From Pelatocladus maniniholoensis HA4357-MV3 (GTDB lineage: Bacteria; Cyanobacteriota; Cyanobacteriia; Cyanobacteriales; Nostocaceae): a stretch of 34,860 bases of DNA. Position 1 is the stretch's first letter, and the number at the start of each line of letters is the position of its first letter. Position numbers and translations under genes: made by a program. The notes under the pieces are model-generated. The model made no database searches. It was not told the origin of the DNA and saw only the letters and a program-made list of their open reading frames with translations. This document shows positions 18,454 through 27,328 of this stretch, piece after piece. Location of the stretch: positions 1-34,860 of the forward strand of contig JAHHHW010000137.1 of NCBI GenBank assembly GCA_019359115.1, read 5' to 3'.

Positions 18454-21093
18454 CTACATGACAAAGAATTTATCTTGAATCATCTCTTGCAAACTTTGTT
18501 CAAATGCTTGACAAATAGTTTCTAAATCTTGCTGTGTATGGCTAGCGTTCAACATCAGGGTATGTAACTCTGGCATATACACGCCATGTTTACGCATGTA
18601 GTATGCAAGGGCTAAATTAGCTTTAAAGTTACTCCCAGCTTGTTTTTCTCGATAAAACTTAATATCTTTATGGGTGAACGACAGCGAAAAGATAGACCGA
18701 TTAGCCTTGACTTTAAACTGAATGTTGTATTTTTGAGCAATCTTCAGCAGTTCCTGAGCTAACCAATTGGTTTGCTGCTCTAACCGTGTATAAATTTCTG
18801 GGTGATCCCGTAAATAAGTTAAAGCAGCCAGACCAGCACTACAGGTAAGAGAGTTACCTGTCATTGTGCCACCTATAAAAGCTTTGCTTTCGTAGTCAAC
18901 AAAAGGATCTCGTGAACTTTTAGCAATATCAATCAATTCTGCCTTGCCAGCCACAGCTCCACAAGGAAGACCTCCACCAATAATCTTGCCTAAACAAGTC
19001 AAATCAGGAGAAATACCTGCCAGAGTTTGAATTCCTCCGTAAGCAACTCGGAATCCTGTAACTACTTCATCAAAAATGAGTGGTAAACCCAATTGAGTGC
19101 AAACATTCCGCAGTTCTCGTAAAAATTCTGTGTCATAGGTAGCCATCAAAGAAGACATGGGTTCACAAATTACACAGGCAAGTTGATCTGCAGCTTTTCG
19201 CAGACGTTCTAAGCTTTTGGGGTGACCATATTGTAAGACAAGAGTTTCTCGAACTACATTTTGATTGCAACCTTGAGTACCATTCATCGGTTGAGGTTCA
19301 TCCTTTTCACCCGTAAAACGAAACCATGAACTTACCATGCCTTGGTCAGAAAAACCGTGGAAGTGGCCTTCAAATTTAGCTATGCGATCGCGTTTGCGAT
19401 AAGCTCTACATAGCCTAATTGCATGTAAGACTGACTCTGTACCAGAATTGGAAAATATAACCTTGTCTGCACTTGAGAAAGCTTTTACAATAGTTTCTGC
19501 TAATTGAACCTCTGGTAAATTACCCATAACGTTAACACCTCCCATTTGCACTGCTTCTATAAGTGCAGTGGTAATAGCAGGATGGGCGTAACCTAAAAAA
19601 TGAGGTCCATAACCACAAGAAATATCTAAGTATTCATTCCCGTCTACATCCTCTAATTTGCAACCATTCGCTTTTTTAATAAAGAGGGGATAGGTACTAG
19701 GAAAAAAATAGCGATCAATGTGAGTTGGTGCAACGAGATAATTTCGAGCGTAGTCACGTAGTTCTATTGAATGAGGGCTGTGCTGTGAAAAATAATTATC
19801 GAATATCTCCTTAACTGTTGCATTCATATAAGGGGAGAAACGATCAATAAATTTGCGTACATTCTCCCAAATATCAATATCAGGATCAATTTGGTTTAAA
19901 AATCCCTCAAATGATAATAGTAATAGATCTATTTTGGTGAAAGTTGTTGTGTATTGCGCTTTGTATTTTTTGAGAATTTTGTTGATATCTTGAAAGTAAG
20001 CAATTGTTGACCAACGATTTTTACGAACATCGAAATGTAGTTTTAAAACGTCTGCAACTTCCTGCTTATATTGTGACCATTCACGTAAAATATTGTCTTT
20101 ATTAACTACAAAATCTTTAGTAAAACGCTCAACAGCTAAATCCCATTCTTGGCGATTGCAGGCAAAATAGAAAGATGATAATCCCCATTTTTCATCTTCA
20201 CTGAGATTGACTGTGATACCAAAATCTATAAAAACGACTTGCCCATCTTTAGTAAAGATTATATTGCCAGGATGAGGATCACCGTGGCTATAACCATCAA
20301 AGTAAAGCATACTCCAAATAGCTTCCTGGAAACGTCGTGCCACTAATGGAGCAGGTAACTCTACTTGATGAGCATTCTGACCCTTAATTCCTTCTATAAA
20401 TTCCATAACCAATATGCTAGAAGTACATAATTCTGGAATTAAAGTTGGAATGCGGACATAGGGATGATTTTTAAAATTATTATATATATCCTGTTGACAT
20501 CTTGATTCCTGTTTCATATCAGTTTGAGCAATCAACAAAATATATAGCTCCTGAAATCTAGCAGGTAGGTTCAATTGTCTAACACTAGGCAACATAAAAT
20601 GTACAATTTTGACAATAATTTGTACTATTTCTAAATTTTGTTTTAGTTGCTGCTTAACATTATTTTTTACTATTTTGACTGCTACTTTTTGACCAGTGTG
20701 TAAAATTCCTTCGTGAACTTGAGCAATTGACGCACTAGCGATAGGTTGAAAATTGAACTGCTCAAAAATACTCTCGATGGGTTGATCTATCTCATTCGAG
20801 AATACACTCCTGACATAGTCTGAACTAGAAGGGATGGTATTATCTTGTAACTCGCGTAAACGATGAGCAATCTCTTCACCAATCAAATCTGAGCGAGTAG
20901 CTAAAATTTGCCCAATTTTAATATATAAGGGACCCATTCGTAGCATATATTTATAAACCCATTCGCTACGAATGACATCTATTTCTTGCTGCTTTCTACC
21001 CAAAATAGAAAAGAAATAACCGCACAAGTGTAAGACCGTCAAATATAACAATCTAAAGAACTGAAAAATAATCATTATATTTTCCTCAATCAA
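18454..21093 (-). CDS. ABC1/UbiB-type atypical kinase fused to a class III (GSA-type) aminotransferase
   Basis: One 879-residue frame joins two unrelated enzymes. Residues about 1-440 are an ABC1/ADCK/UbiB-family atypical kinase: the KxGQ motif in LYIKIGQIL near 58, the Ala-rich loop ASASIAQVHEG, VAVKIVK, the catalytic loop HGDPHPGN at 270-277 and DFG from 290. A hydrophobic stretch at about 8-30 may touch the membrane. Residues about 460-870 are a PLP-dependent class III aminotransferase close to glutamate-1-semialdehyde aminomutase: SNSGTES, GHFHGF, FDEVVTGFR and the PLP Lys703 in LGKIIGGG. GSA-type aminotransferases in PKS/NRPS lines (for example in mycosubtilin and microcystin synthases) turn ACP-bound beta-keto groups into beta-amines, so that is the likely role. 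The job of the kinase half is unknown. It ends 103 bp before the FAAL-PKS start. I do not know a characterised protein with this fusion. Confidence 0.9.
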   Translation of the reverse strand: MIEENIMIIFQFFRLLYLTVLHLCGYFFSILGRKQQEIDVIRSEWVYKYMLRMGPLYIKIGQILATRSDLIGEEIAHRLRELQDNTIPSSSDYVRSVFSNEIDQPIESIFEQFNFQPIASASIAQVHEGILHTGQKVAVKIVKNNVKQQLKQNLEIVQIIVKIVHFMLPSVRQLNLPARFQELYILLIAQTDMKQESRCQQDIYNNFKNHPYVRIPTLIPELCTSSILVMEFIEGIKGQNAHQVELPAPLVARRFQEAIWSMLYFDGYSHGDPHPGNIIFTKDGQVVFIDFGITVNLSEDEKWGLSSFYFACNRQEWDLAVERFTKDFVVNKDNILREWSQYKQEVADVLKLHFDVRKNRWSTIAYFQDINKILKKYKAQYTTTFTKIDLLLLSFEGFLNQIDPDIDIWENVRKFIDRFSPYMNATVKEIFDNYFSQHSPHSIELRDYARNYLVAPTHIDRYFFPSTYPLFIKKANGCKLEDVDGNEYLDISCGYGPHFLGYAHPAITTALIEAVQMGGVNVMGNLPEVQLAETIVKAFSSADKVIFSNSGTESVLHAIRLCRAYRKRDRIAKFEGHFHGFSDQGMVSSWFRFTGEKDEPQPMNGTQGCNQNVVRETLVLQYGHPKSLERLRKAADQLACVICEPMSSLMATYDTEFLRELRNVCTQLGLPLIFDEVVTGFRVAYGGIQTLAGISPDLTCLGKIIGGGLPCGAVAGKAELIDIAKSSRDPFVDYESKAFIGGTMTGNSLTCSAGLAALTYLRDHPEIYTRLEQQTNWLAQELLKIAQKYNIQFKVKANRSIFSLSFTHKDIKFYREKQAGSNFKANLALAYYMRKHGVYMPELHTLMLNASHTQQDLETICQAFEQSLQEMIQDKFFVM

Positions 21094-21320
21094 GATTTAT
21101 AGTGATTCGTATCTTAGTTATAAAAATCAAGATGCGTTTGTTTTGCTGTTTCTCTTCCTTCTAGGGGTATAGTTCTAATACGGTTCAAATAAGAAATTTC
21201 TCTGTGAAGGCAAGAGGGGCAGAGGGAAAAAGCACTAAGTGCCAATAATTATTTCTCTCCATCTCCCCTACTTCCTCAGTTTCCTCAGATCATTTGTATT
21301 AGCCCTAGAGTTAAATGGTA
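21094..21320. other. Intergenic spacer with purine-rich, repeat-like tracts
   Basis: This 227-bp spacer lies between the dehydrogenase-like gene and the kinase-aminotransferase gene. It holds a purine-rich tract (about 21205-21230, with gaggggcagaggg) facing a pyrimidine-rich tract (about 21255-21290). They are flanked by ctaatac (about 21175) and gtattag (about 21296), which are inverted. The look is that of dispersed repeats common between genes of filamentous cyanobacteria. No gene is seen, and no promoter can be called with confidence. Confidence 0.35.
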
Positions 21321-22439
21321 TTAGTTGAGTCCCATTCCCATAAGGTAGTGATCTAAAGCAGGTGAGATACTAAATCTTGAGGGCGGATGAAATGCGAGCG
21401 CATGAGCAGAGGCAAATAAACAAGAAACTTCAGGTGAACTGATAAAGGACATACCACCCAATAGTTCCACAGCAGCCTTGGTAGTGCGTTCAATTGCACC
21501 TTGTGTAGCAAAACGTATAAACAACGACTTTGCTAGCAGTTCTTCCTCACTGTATTTATCTAGCATGATTGAGTATGCCAATCCCTCGAGTGCTGCCATA
21601 GAATTTTCAAGATCAATACCTAGAGATGCTCTCTCAATTGGTGTACCCCTCTGAGCCATGATGACGCGTTCTACCAAAGCACTAGCAATGCCAAGATAAG
21701 CAGCTGACATTATGACTTCGAACCAAAGTAGACCTTTAGCTTGAATTGTGTTGATATATCTTGGATCGCCTGCCCGATATAGGCTTTCTTCTGGCAGAAA
21801 AACATCCTTAAAAAGGACTTCATCACTTTCTGCACCAGACAAAACCCAATTACCCCAAAATTTTTGCCGTTCTATTCCTGGAGTGTCAGCGGGTAATATA
21901 GCCAAAGCCAGCTCTTCTTCTCCTTCAACACTTCCCGGTATCATGATACCAAAAGTGATTAGATCCATTGAGTAAGTTAAGCTGCATGGTTTCTTGCTAC
22001 CACTGAGTTTATAACCACCAGGAGTTTTAGTTACTTTCATGGTCATGGCAAACATATGTGCATTTGCTTGCCCTTCTGCAAAAGCAGAAGATACATACAG
22101 TCTGCGTTGTGCTATATCTTCTATGACTTTGAGTTCAGACTCAGTGCTAGCTAAGTCAGTCAAAACTAAAACTGTACCATGATGCATAGTTGTAGCAACT
22201 GCAAGCGAGGGAGAACGGCTAGCGATAGCTCGTTGCATTTGTACAGCTTCGACTAAAGACGCACCTAACCCACCATACTGTGATGGTATCAGTATATTTG
22301 TACCACCGTGTTTACGAAATTCTTTTATTGCTGGGTTACCGGGCTTCTCCATTTCTAGTAGCGGGATTTCTGCTAGGGTTTGATCTAGTCCAGGTAAAAA
22401 TTTTGCCAGTGTTTTCCGTTCTTGTTCTAAGAAGCACAT
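21321..22439 (-). CDS. Acyl-CoA dehydrogenase-like flavoprotein without the usual catalytic Glu
   Basis: This 372-residue protein has the acyl-CoA dehydrogenase fold: an N-terminal helical part with YGGLGAS, a middle part with SSAFAEGQANAH and GYKLSGSKKPC, and a C-terminal helical part with ELLGGMSFISSPEV. In standard family members the C-terminal helix is followed by an EGT/EGS motif with the catalytic base. Here the aligned stretch reads ALAFHPPSRFS, so Glu is absent. It may be an acyl-ACP oxidase, a desaturase-like enzyme or a flavin monooxygenase-like member. Being next to a FAAL system, it may act on the ACP-bound fatty acyl starter (inference). It is distinct from the second dehydrogenase at 31195-32352, which keeps its Glu. 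The ATG start gives a slightly short N-terminus but a complete domain. Confidence 0.85.
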   Translation of the reverse strand: MCFLEQERKTLAKFLPGLDQTLAEIPLLEMEKPGNPAIKEFRKHGGTNILIPSQYGGLGASLVEAVQMQRAIASRSPSLAVATTMHHGTVLVLTDLASTESELKVIEDIAQRRLYVSSAFAEGQANAHMFAMTMKVTKTPGGYKLSGSKKPCSLTYSMDLITFGIMIPGSVEGEEELALAILPADTPGIERQKFWGNWVLSGAESDEVLFKDVFLPEESLYRAGDPRYINTIQAKGLLWFEVIMSAAYLGIASALVERVIMAQRGTPIERASLGIDLENSMAALEGLAYSIMLDKYSEEELLAKSLFIRFATQGAIERTTKAAVELLGGMSFISSPEVSCLFASAHALAFHPPSRFSISPALDHYLMGMGLN

Positions 22440-22536
22440 TTAGTTTTCTTCACAAATTGTATCTATGCAAGCTTAATTTTCTCCCGAAACTTTTTAATGC
22501 TGTTCTGTACTAGCTAGTAGTTTTGATCACGTAGCC

Positions 22537-22674
22537 CTAGAACACCGATTCAGTAATCGGGATCATGACGAAAAAACCAAGTTTCGTTGGGTTACAACAA
22601 GGAATATTTGGTTGTAAAAGACGTTAAAACAGGGTTTATCAGTCTTGTGTTTTATTAGTGAATCGGTGTTCTAG
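22537..22674. mobile_element. MITE-like inverted-repeat element, 138 bp
   Basis: The ends 22537-22557 and 22654-22674 are inverted repeats of 21 bases with one mismatch; the outer 16 bases (ctagaacaccgattca and its complement) are perfect. The interior has no reading frame of note. It sits in the 268-bp gap between the methyltransferase and the dehydrogenase-like gene, so the whole gap is mostly this element. Size, termini and absence of coding capacity fit a non-autonomous MITE. No clear target duplication beyond the terminal ctag is visible. As RNA the termini could pair and act on the polycistronic transcript. Confidence 0.6.
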
Positions 22675-22707
22675 TAAACAAAGTTAAGAAGTAGGTTCAA
22701 GAATTAG

Positions 22708-23523
22708 TTAAGGTTTATACCCACAAACACAAAAGCCTGTGATAGCGCTGAAGAAATACCCAGTCTGACTGGCTTTCTCTAGGTAAGCCAGCCATTCTCC
22801 TGCTTCTTCTGCTGAGATGATTTCTTTCTCTCGTGCATAGTTTGCAGATTTAGCCAAATCAAAAGAATGGCTAGCCATGTTGAAGTCCTTGACAATATAT
22901 GTCTCCGGATGAACAGATATATCCTTTAACCCCAAATCTTTGAAAATATTAGGTAGTTGATGTGCTAACCAACCGTTGGGAATATTGTCACAGCTAATAT
23001 TTAGAATTTTTCGAGTCAATTCTCGATGGGGCATATCAACCACTAGTGTTCCCATATCAGGTTCGCTGATATCAATACGTGCGCCTGAACGCGCCACACG
23101 TACCATCTCTGCGATCATTTTGACGGGTTCCGATACATAAATCAGCACTCGGTCAGATCGGCAAACATCAAAACTATTATTTGGAAAGTCAAGAGTGTGG
23201 GCATCACTTACATAAAATTCCAATGGTAAATCCAAATTTTGAGTTCGTTTACGAGCCTCAGTGATCATAGTTTCACTACTATCAATTCCTACAACTCGAC
23301 CAGATTTACCAACTTTCTCGGCTAACGCCTGGGCATCGTTACCAACTCCACAACCAACATCCAAAATATGATTGGATTCTTGAATTTTTAATCTAGCAAA
23401 GCCTCGATTTTTATAACCTTGAAACCATTCAACTTGGTTTAGGTTATTCAGGTAATTAATATAGTAGTTAGGATCATCAGAATGATCAACTTCTCTAAAA
23501 CCAAGCAGACCAAGCTTTTCCAT
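22708..23523 (-). CDS. Class I SAM-dependent methyltransferase (UbiE/Methyltransf_11 type)
   Basis: The 271-residue protein has the class I SAM-binding motif ILDVGCGVGND (Asp55), an acidic residue at the end of strand 2 (VVGIDSSE), and the later motifs YVSDAHTLDFPNNSFDV and RVLIYVSEP. Such enzymes act on small-molecule O, N or C atoms. Lying inside the PKS cluster, it is a candidate for tailoring O-methylation or for methylating a hydroxymalonyl unit, in competition with the FkbM domain at 27329-30043. Substrate cannot be told from sequence. A 495-bp AT-rich gap precedes it, so it may have its own promoter. Confidence 0.9.
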   Translation of the reverse strand: MEKLGLLGFREVDHSDDPNYYINYLNNLNQVEWFQGYKNRGFARLKIQESNHILDVGCGVGNDAQALAEKVGKSGRVVGIDSSETMITEARKRTQNLDLPLEFYVSDAHTLDFPNNSFDVCRSDRVLIYVSEPVKMIAEMVRVARSGARIDISEPDMGTLVVDMPHRELTRKILNISCDNIPNGWLAHQLPNIFKDLGLKDISVHPETYIVKDFNMASHSFDLAKSANYAREKEIISAEEAGEWLAYLEKASQTGYFFSAITGFCVCGYKP

Positions 23524-24018
23524 GACTATCTTTGCTAAAACGTACAGTAATCAACAAAAGTCTACCGATTGAAACTTGCAGATGAAAAAGGCAAGTGTTC
23601 AAAAGCAGAGAACTATTTCATTTGAAAAACTTATGCTTTTCTTACTGATTTGGGCTATGAAAATGAAATTTAATACTTTGTTAATTTTTCCTATTTACAT
23701 ACTACACTAATTTCCTTCAACTTTTAATAAAATTTTTACGATTTATAGTTTTATTTTAAATATATTTTTTATATGAATAATAAATACAAGCAATAAATAA
23801 GAGCAGCGATCGCAAAATATAGATATTGTGAACGTTACTCTTTGACAAGTTACATGTGGAACTTACATTATTATCAATAGTAACAACCAAAACCGTTATT
23901 GTTATGTATAAAATGGTCAAGTTTGCTATTAGCGTTTGCTATTAAAAATCAGCTAGAGATCGGTCTTCGTATTTTTCAGATGTGTCTATTGGTGATGATA
24001 AGTAGTTGAACAAAATTC
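23524..24018. other. AT-rich intergenic region upstream of the methyltransferase gene
   Basis: This 495-bp gap is the longest inside the gene block and contains no credible reading frame. It is strongly AT-rich (about 23690-23800). It holds a HIP1 octamer (23806-23813) and a tandem pair of gtttgctatta at 23921-23931 and 23934-23944. It lies upstream of the leftward methyltransferase and downstream of the hydrolase, so it could hold a promoter for the left half of the cluster. I see no -35/-10 pair good enough to place. Confidence 0.5.
23921..23944. repeat. Tandem direct repeat gtttgctatta x2
   Basis: Two perfect 11-base copies with a 13-base period are separated by gc. They lie in the non-coding gap between the hydrolase and methyltransferase genes. 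They could be a regulator-binding site or simple slippage; nothing more can be said. Confidence 0.4.
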
Positions 24019-25161
24019 TTATTTTTTTACTTCGCATGTTACCAAACAATTATTCTGTTCAGAGTCATCAAATTCTTCTGTCTCAGACTGTTCATCTGGT
24101 GATCTCGAACCTTTACCTACAAAGCGATCGCTCCACTGACGAGCCACCTTGTACCACAAAGGAGCATTTAATTCTAAATTGATACTATGTCCTGCATTTG
24201 GTAGGACGTATATTTGTAACTTTGCTTCTGGTGAAAAATATGGTGCTTCAAATGCTGCTACACTCTCAGCACTATCGCAGATATTTTGAGTACAGAAAGG
24301 ATTATCTTGTTGTCCAATAACAAGCAGAACTGGAACTTTGATATTTTTTGATGTATTAGATAAAACGGCATCTATCTGTGAGTATATTTCGCTGCCTGTC
24401 GTTGTATCCTTAAGTTGTTCATCCAATGCGATAACTTGGGGATCGACGTTTAGCTGATTGTAAAAAAGTTCTGCTCTTGTTTCTGGTATGGTTGTCAAGT
24501 AATCATCTGGTATGTTTTGACCACTGAAGTTTGGATCAAGCTGCGCTGAGTAGAACGAATTCAGCGCAAATTGAGCGTACTCTATGTTTAAGTTGTGTAA
24601 AAATCCAGTGAGAATAATCCCATCAACACCACCATATTGACTCGCTACATTAACAACTGGACCCAATGAACCAAAGGAATGTCCCACATTGATAATCCGA
24701 TCAAAACGCACTCCTTCTATTGATCCATTCCGCAGAGCTTGATTGATTTGAGCTAGTACGTAGGTGTTGGATTGCAAATTTACCTGGTCAACAGGTGGAC
24801 GGGAACTTTTACCAAGTCCTATCCTATCAATATTGAAAGTGGCATAACCAGCTCGCGTCATAGCATTCACATAAGAATAACGCTTTTGTTGATATGGAAA
24901 GTCCCAATAATTATGGTTATATGTAAGACCCGAAACCAGAACTTGAACAGTACGCCCCTCAATCGGCAGCTTACTGCATAACTCACCATAAATTTTGTAT
25001 TGTGGCAATTCATTTGGTGATAATGCTACAGGCAAGTATGTGTCGGAGCACTTTACAGAGGAGGGTGTTGTCGATTTAGCAGCTGCAACTGTAAATGTTT
25101 GCAAAGCTATTGCAGATACACTGAATAGAGGCAATAAATTTTGATACAAAAATTGTTTCAC
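24019..25161 (-). CDS. Secreted alpha/beta hydrolase
   Basis: This 380-residue protein begins with a likely Sec signal peptide (two positive or polar residues, a hydrophobic stretch to about residue 25, then an Ala-rich cleavage region TVAAAKS). The mature part has an alpha/beta hydrolase fold: the nucleophile Ser162 in GHSFG, a probable acid Asp286 in GQQDNPF and a probable His325 in NAGHSIN, in the usual order and spacing. The C-terminal tail is acidic. It resembles lipase/esterase-like hydrolases of cyanobacteria. It should act outside the cytoplasm, perhaps on the exported product or on lipids, but nothing in the sequence shows a substrate. It is separated by 160 bp from the MAPEG gene. 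Confidence 0.85.
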   Translation of the reverse strand: MKQFLYQNLLPLFSVSAIALQTFTVAAAKSTTPSSVKCSDTYLPVALSPNELPQYKIYGELCSKLPIEGRTVQVLVSGLTYNHNYWDFPYQQKRYSYVNAMTRAGYATFNIDRIGLGKSSRPPVDQVNLQSNTYVLAQINQALRNGSIEGVRFDRIINVGHSFGSLGPVVNVASQYGGVDGIILTGFLHNLNIEYAQFALNSFYSAQLDPNFSGQNIPDDYLTTIPETRAELFYNQLNVDPQVIALDEQLKDTTTGSEIYSQIDAVLSNTSKNIKVPVLLVIGQQDNPFCTQNICDSAESVAAFEAPYFSPEAKLQIYVLPNAGHSINLELNAPLWYKVARQWSDRFVGKGSRSPDEQSETEEFDDSEQNNCLVTCEVKK

Positions 25162-25321
25162 TTCTGTTCCTCAATTCAGTAAATTTTTTTGGGAAATGCG
25201 ATTAAGCAATTTAAGCATGGTTATTTTTTTGGGTGAGTAACATCTTTAGAATTAGAAATTTCTTAGCGGGACTTAGACAAAAAACAACGAGAAAAAAGCC
25301 TACTTGAGCTAAATTTACGTT

Positions 25322-25834
25322 CTATTTTAATAGAGTAATTACAGCATAATAAATGCAGGCTGTACTCCCAAGAATATATACAAACCATGTCAAGAAAAAT
25401 CCGGTCGCTCTTCCTGGAGAAGGTCCATAGGTTTTGATTAAACCCCATGCGTGGGCAATCCGAGCCACACTTAGGGAACTTCCAAGACACCATAAAAGCC
25501 AAGTTTGTGCGTGCATCAACTCTAGAACCAACACGAATAGTAATGCATGGGGTACATATTCAGCAAAATTACCATGAGCGCGAATCTTCCGTTGTAACAA
25601 TCCATAATCTTGAGGCTGTCCTTTGAAAAATTTCTGAGATGATTGCTCAACCAAAGATGCCCAAGGATTTGGATTTACCAATGGATCGGGTTGTGCAGCT
25701 ACATCTTCTTTAGATTCACCATGCCAAACTCTTGTTTTTGTTCGTTCAACTGATGCAATATATGATAAAGAAAAAGCTATAAGACCATTAATTCCAATAA
25801 AAAGAGTTGAGATAGGCACAGCATTTTCAATCAT
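25322..25834 (-). CDS. MAPEG-family integral membrane protein
   Basis: This 170-residue protein has about four hydrophobic helices (roughly 8-27, 87-105, 106-128 and 142-168). It carries the pattern FAEYVPHALLF followed by a RIAHAWGL segment, as in bacterial MAPEG (YecN-like) proteins. MAPEG members include microsomal glutathione transferases and eicosanoid-forming enzymes, but most bacterial members are uncharacterised. An AAGGAT ribosome binding site lies just before the ATG. Its place between AT and hydrolase genes suggests co-inheritance with the cluster; a role in glutathione conjugation or detoxification is possible but unproven. Confidence 0.82.
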   Translation of the reverse strand: MIENAVPISTLFIGINGLIAFSLSYIASVERTKTRVWHGESKEDVAAQPDPLVNPNPWASLVEQSSQKFFKGQPQDYGLLQRKIRAHGNFAEYVPHALLFVLVLELMHAQTWLLWCLGSSLSVARIAHAWGLIKTYGPSPGRATGFFLTWFVYILGSTACIYYAVITLLK

Positions 25835-25968
25835 TATGGTATCCTTACAAAATCTGAGTAGTTTGTAATATTTAATATTACACTATAGTTTATTTTCATA
25901 CTCAAAAATATTTAGTTTTTTATATAAGGTTCAAAAATTTTACTTTCGTTCAATTGATGAAGCTTAAA

Positions 25969-27228
25969 TTACTCCATCTGTAGACCTTCTAACCATATCT
26001 GACCGAGAGTATTAAGCAGAAATGCAACATCAGATTCCTTCTCATATGGATGACGTAATGAAGAGAGTATGGCATGTCCAGAGGTACGTTTTGGATGTTG
26101 CGTTGCTATAGCACTTAAAGTGCGTCCGGGTCCAACTTCTAGCAAAATCGGATTTGGCTGTTGAAAAATTTCTTCTAAGCCTTGTGAAAAGCGTACAGTT
26201 TGGCGCATATGTCTAGCCCAATAGTTAGAATCTGTAAGTTGTGTTGCACTAATCCAAGTACCACTGACATTAGAGATATAAGGTATATGCGGTGGCTTGA
26301 GAGTTATTGTTTCTACATGACTTGTGAATGGGCTTAAGATAGAATCCATTTCGGATGAGTGAGGAGCATGGGAGGTATCTAAACACAGACAAACGACTCC
26401 TTTATCGCTTAATTGGTTATCTAATTCCTCTAACCTATTCTTAGGGCCAGAAATCACACATAGATTTGGACCATTGATTGAAGCCAAAGAAAGTTGGTCT
26501 CCTAAAAATGGTAAAACTTCCTTTTCTGAAAGCTGGACAGCAAGCATAGTACCACCAGGAAGCTTTTGCATGAGTTGACCACGAGTAGCTACCAACTTTA
26601 GCGCATCCTCTAAAGAAAAAACTTCAGCCAGGCAGGCAGCAACGTATTCACCAATACTATGACCTATCATTGCTTGAGGATGTATACCCCATTGTTCCCA
26701 TAACCTAGCCAAGGAATACTCTATTGTGAACAGGGCACATTGTGCAATTAAAGTTTGCTTGAGTTTTTGAATAGCTTCTTTAAGCTGATTTTGATTAGGG
26801 TATATTATTTGGCGAATATCAACTTCCAAATGAGCTTTTAAGAATTCTGAGCATATATCAACTTGTTCTCTGAATGTTTTCTCGATTTGATAAAGTTCCA
26901 AACCCATGTTGATGTATTGTGAACCTTGACCAGGAAACATAAAAACAATAAATCTTTTCTTAACTTCTTGAAAACTAGTAAATACATGCTTGTTATCCAA
27001 ATTCTCCAAGGCATTTATTGCACTATTACGATCATTAAAAACAATCATTCGGCGATATTTGGGATCTCCTTGACTCAAGGAGTTGTCAGTAATCTTATCT
27101 AAGCCATCATCAGTAGATTGCTTTAAGCATTCAATTATTTTTTTAGTCGTTGTATCTAACTCAGAACTGGTTGCAGCAGAAATCACTAATAAATTCCAAA
27201 TATAAAGTTTTTTTAAAATTTTATACAT
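25969..27228 (-). CDS. Discrete acyltransferase (PKS AT-like)
   Basis: This 419-residue protein is a stand-alone AT. It has an intact FPGQGSQ oxyanion motif, the nucleophile Ser191 in GHSIGEYVAAC, and the specificity region SHAPHSSEM (HAPH instead of HAFH). The N-terminal part (LLVISAATSSELD and after) matches the KS-AT linker of modular PKSs, and the end (LGQIWLEGL) stops exactly where the paralogous neighbour goes on. So it looks like an AT cut out of a module. It is clearly related to the N-terminal half of the adjacent AT-carrier-FkbM protein, and the pair probably arose by tandem duplication. It may transfer malonyl or methoxymalonyl groups in trans, or edit wrongly loaded carriers. The three PKS modules already have their own ATs, so its need is unclear. 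Confidence 0.88.
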   Translation of the reverse strand: MYKILKKLYIWNLLVISAATSSELDTTTKKIIECLKQSTDDGLDKITDNSLSQGDPKYRRMIVFNDRNSAINALENLDNKHVFTSFQEVKKRFIVFMFPGQGSQYINMGLELYQIEKTFREQVDICSEFLKAHLEVDIRQIIYPNQNQLKEAIQKLKQTLIAQCALFTIEYSLARLWEQWGIHPQAMIGHSIGEYVAACLAEVFSLEDALKLVATRGQLMQKLPGGTMLAVQLSEKEVLPFLGDQLSLASINGPNLCVISGPKNRLEELDNQLSDKGVVCLCLDTSHAPHSSEMDSILSPFTSHVETITLKPPHIPYISNVSGTWISATQLTDSNYWARHMRQTVRFSQGLEEIFQQPNPILLEVGPGRTLSAIATQHPKRTSGHAILSSLRHPYEKESDVAFLLNTLGQIWLEGLQME

Positions 27229-27328
27229 TCATCTCTCCTGTCACTTATTTATGAAAATACATATTTCAAAACCCTTATTAAATCGGGATTTTACAAATGA
27301 TGCAACATATCACTATATCCAACAATTC

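Noticed and set aside
25263-25502. 79-codon minus-strand frame
   Set aside because: It overlaps the MAPEG gene in another frame; the MAPEG frame has recognisable motifs and membrane helices.
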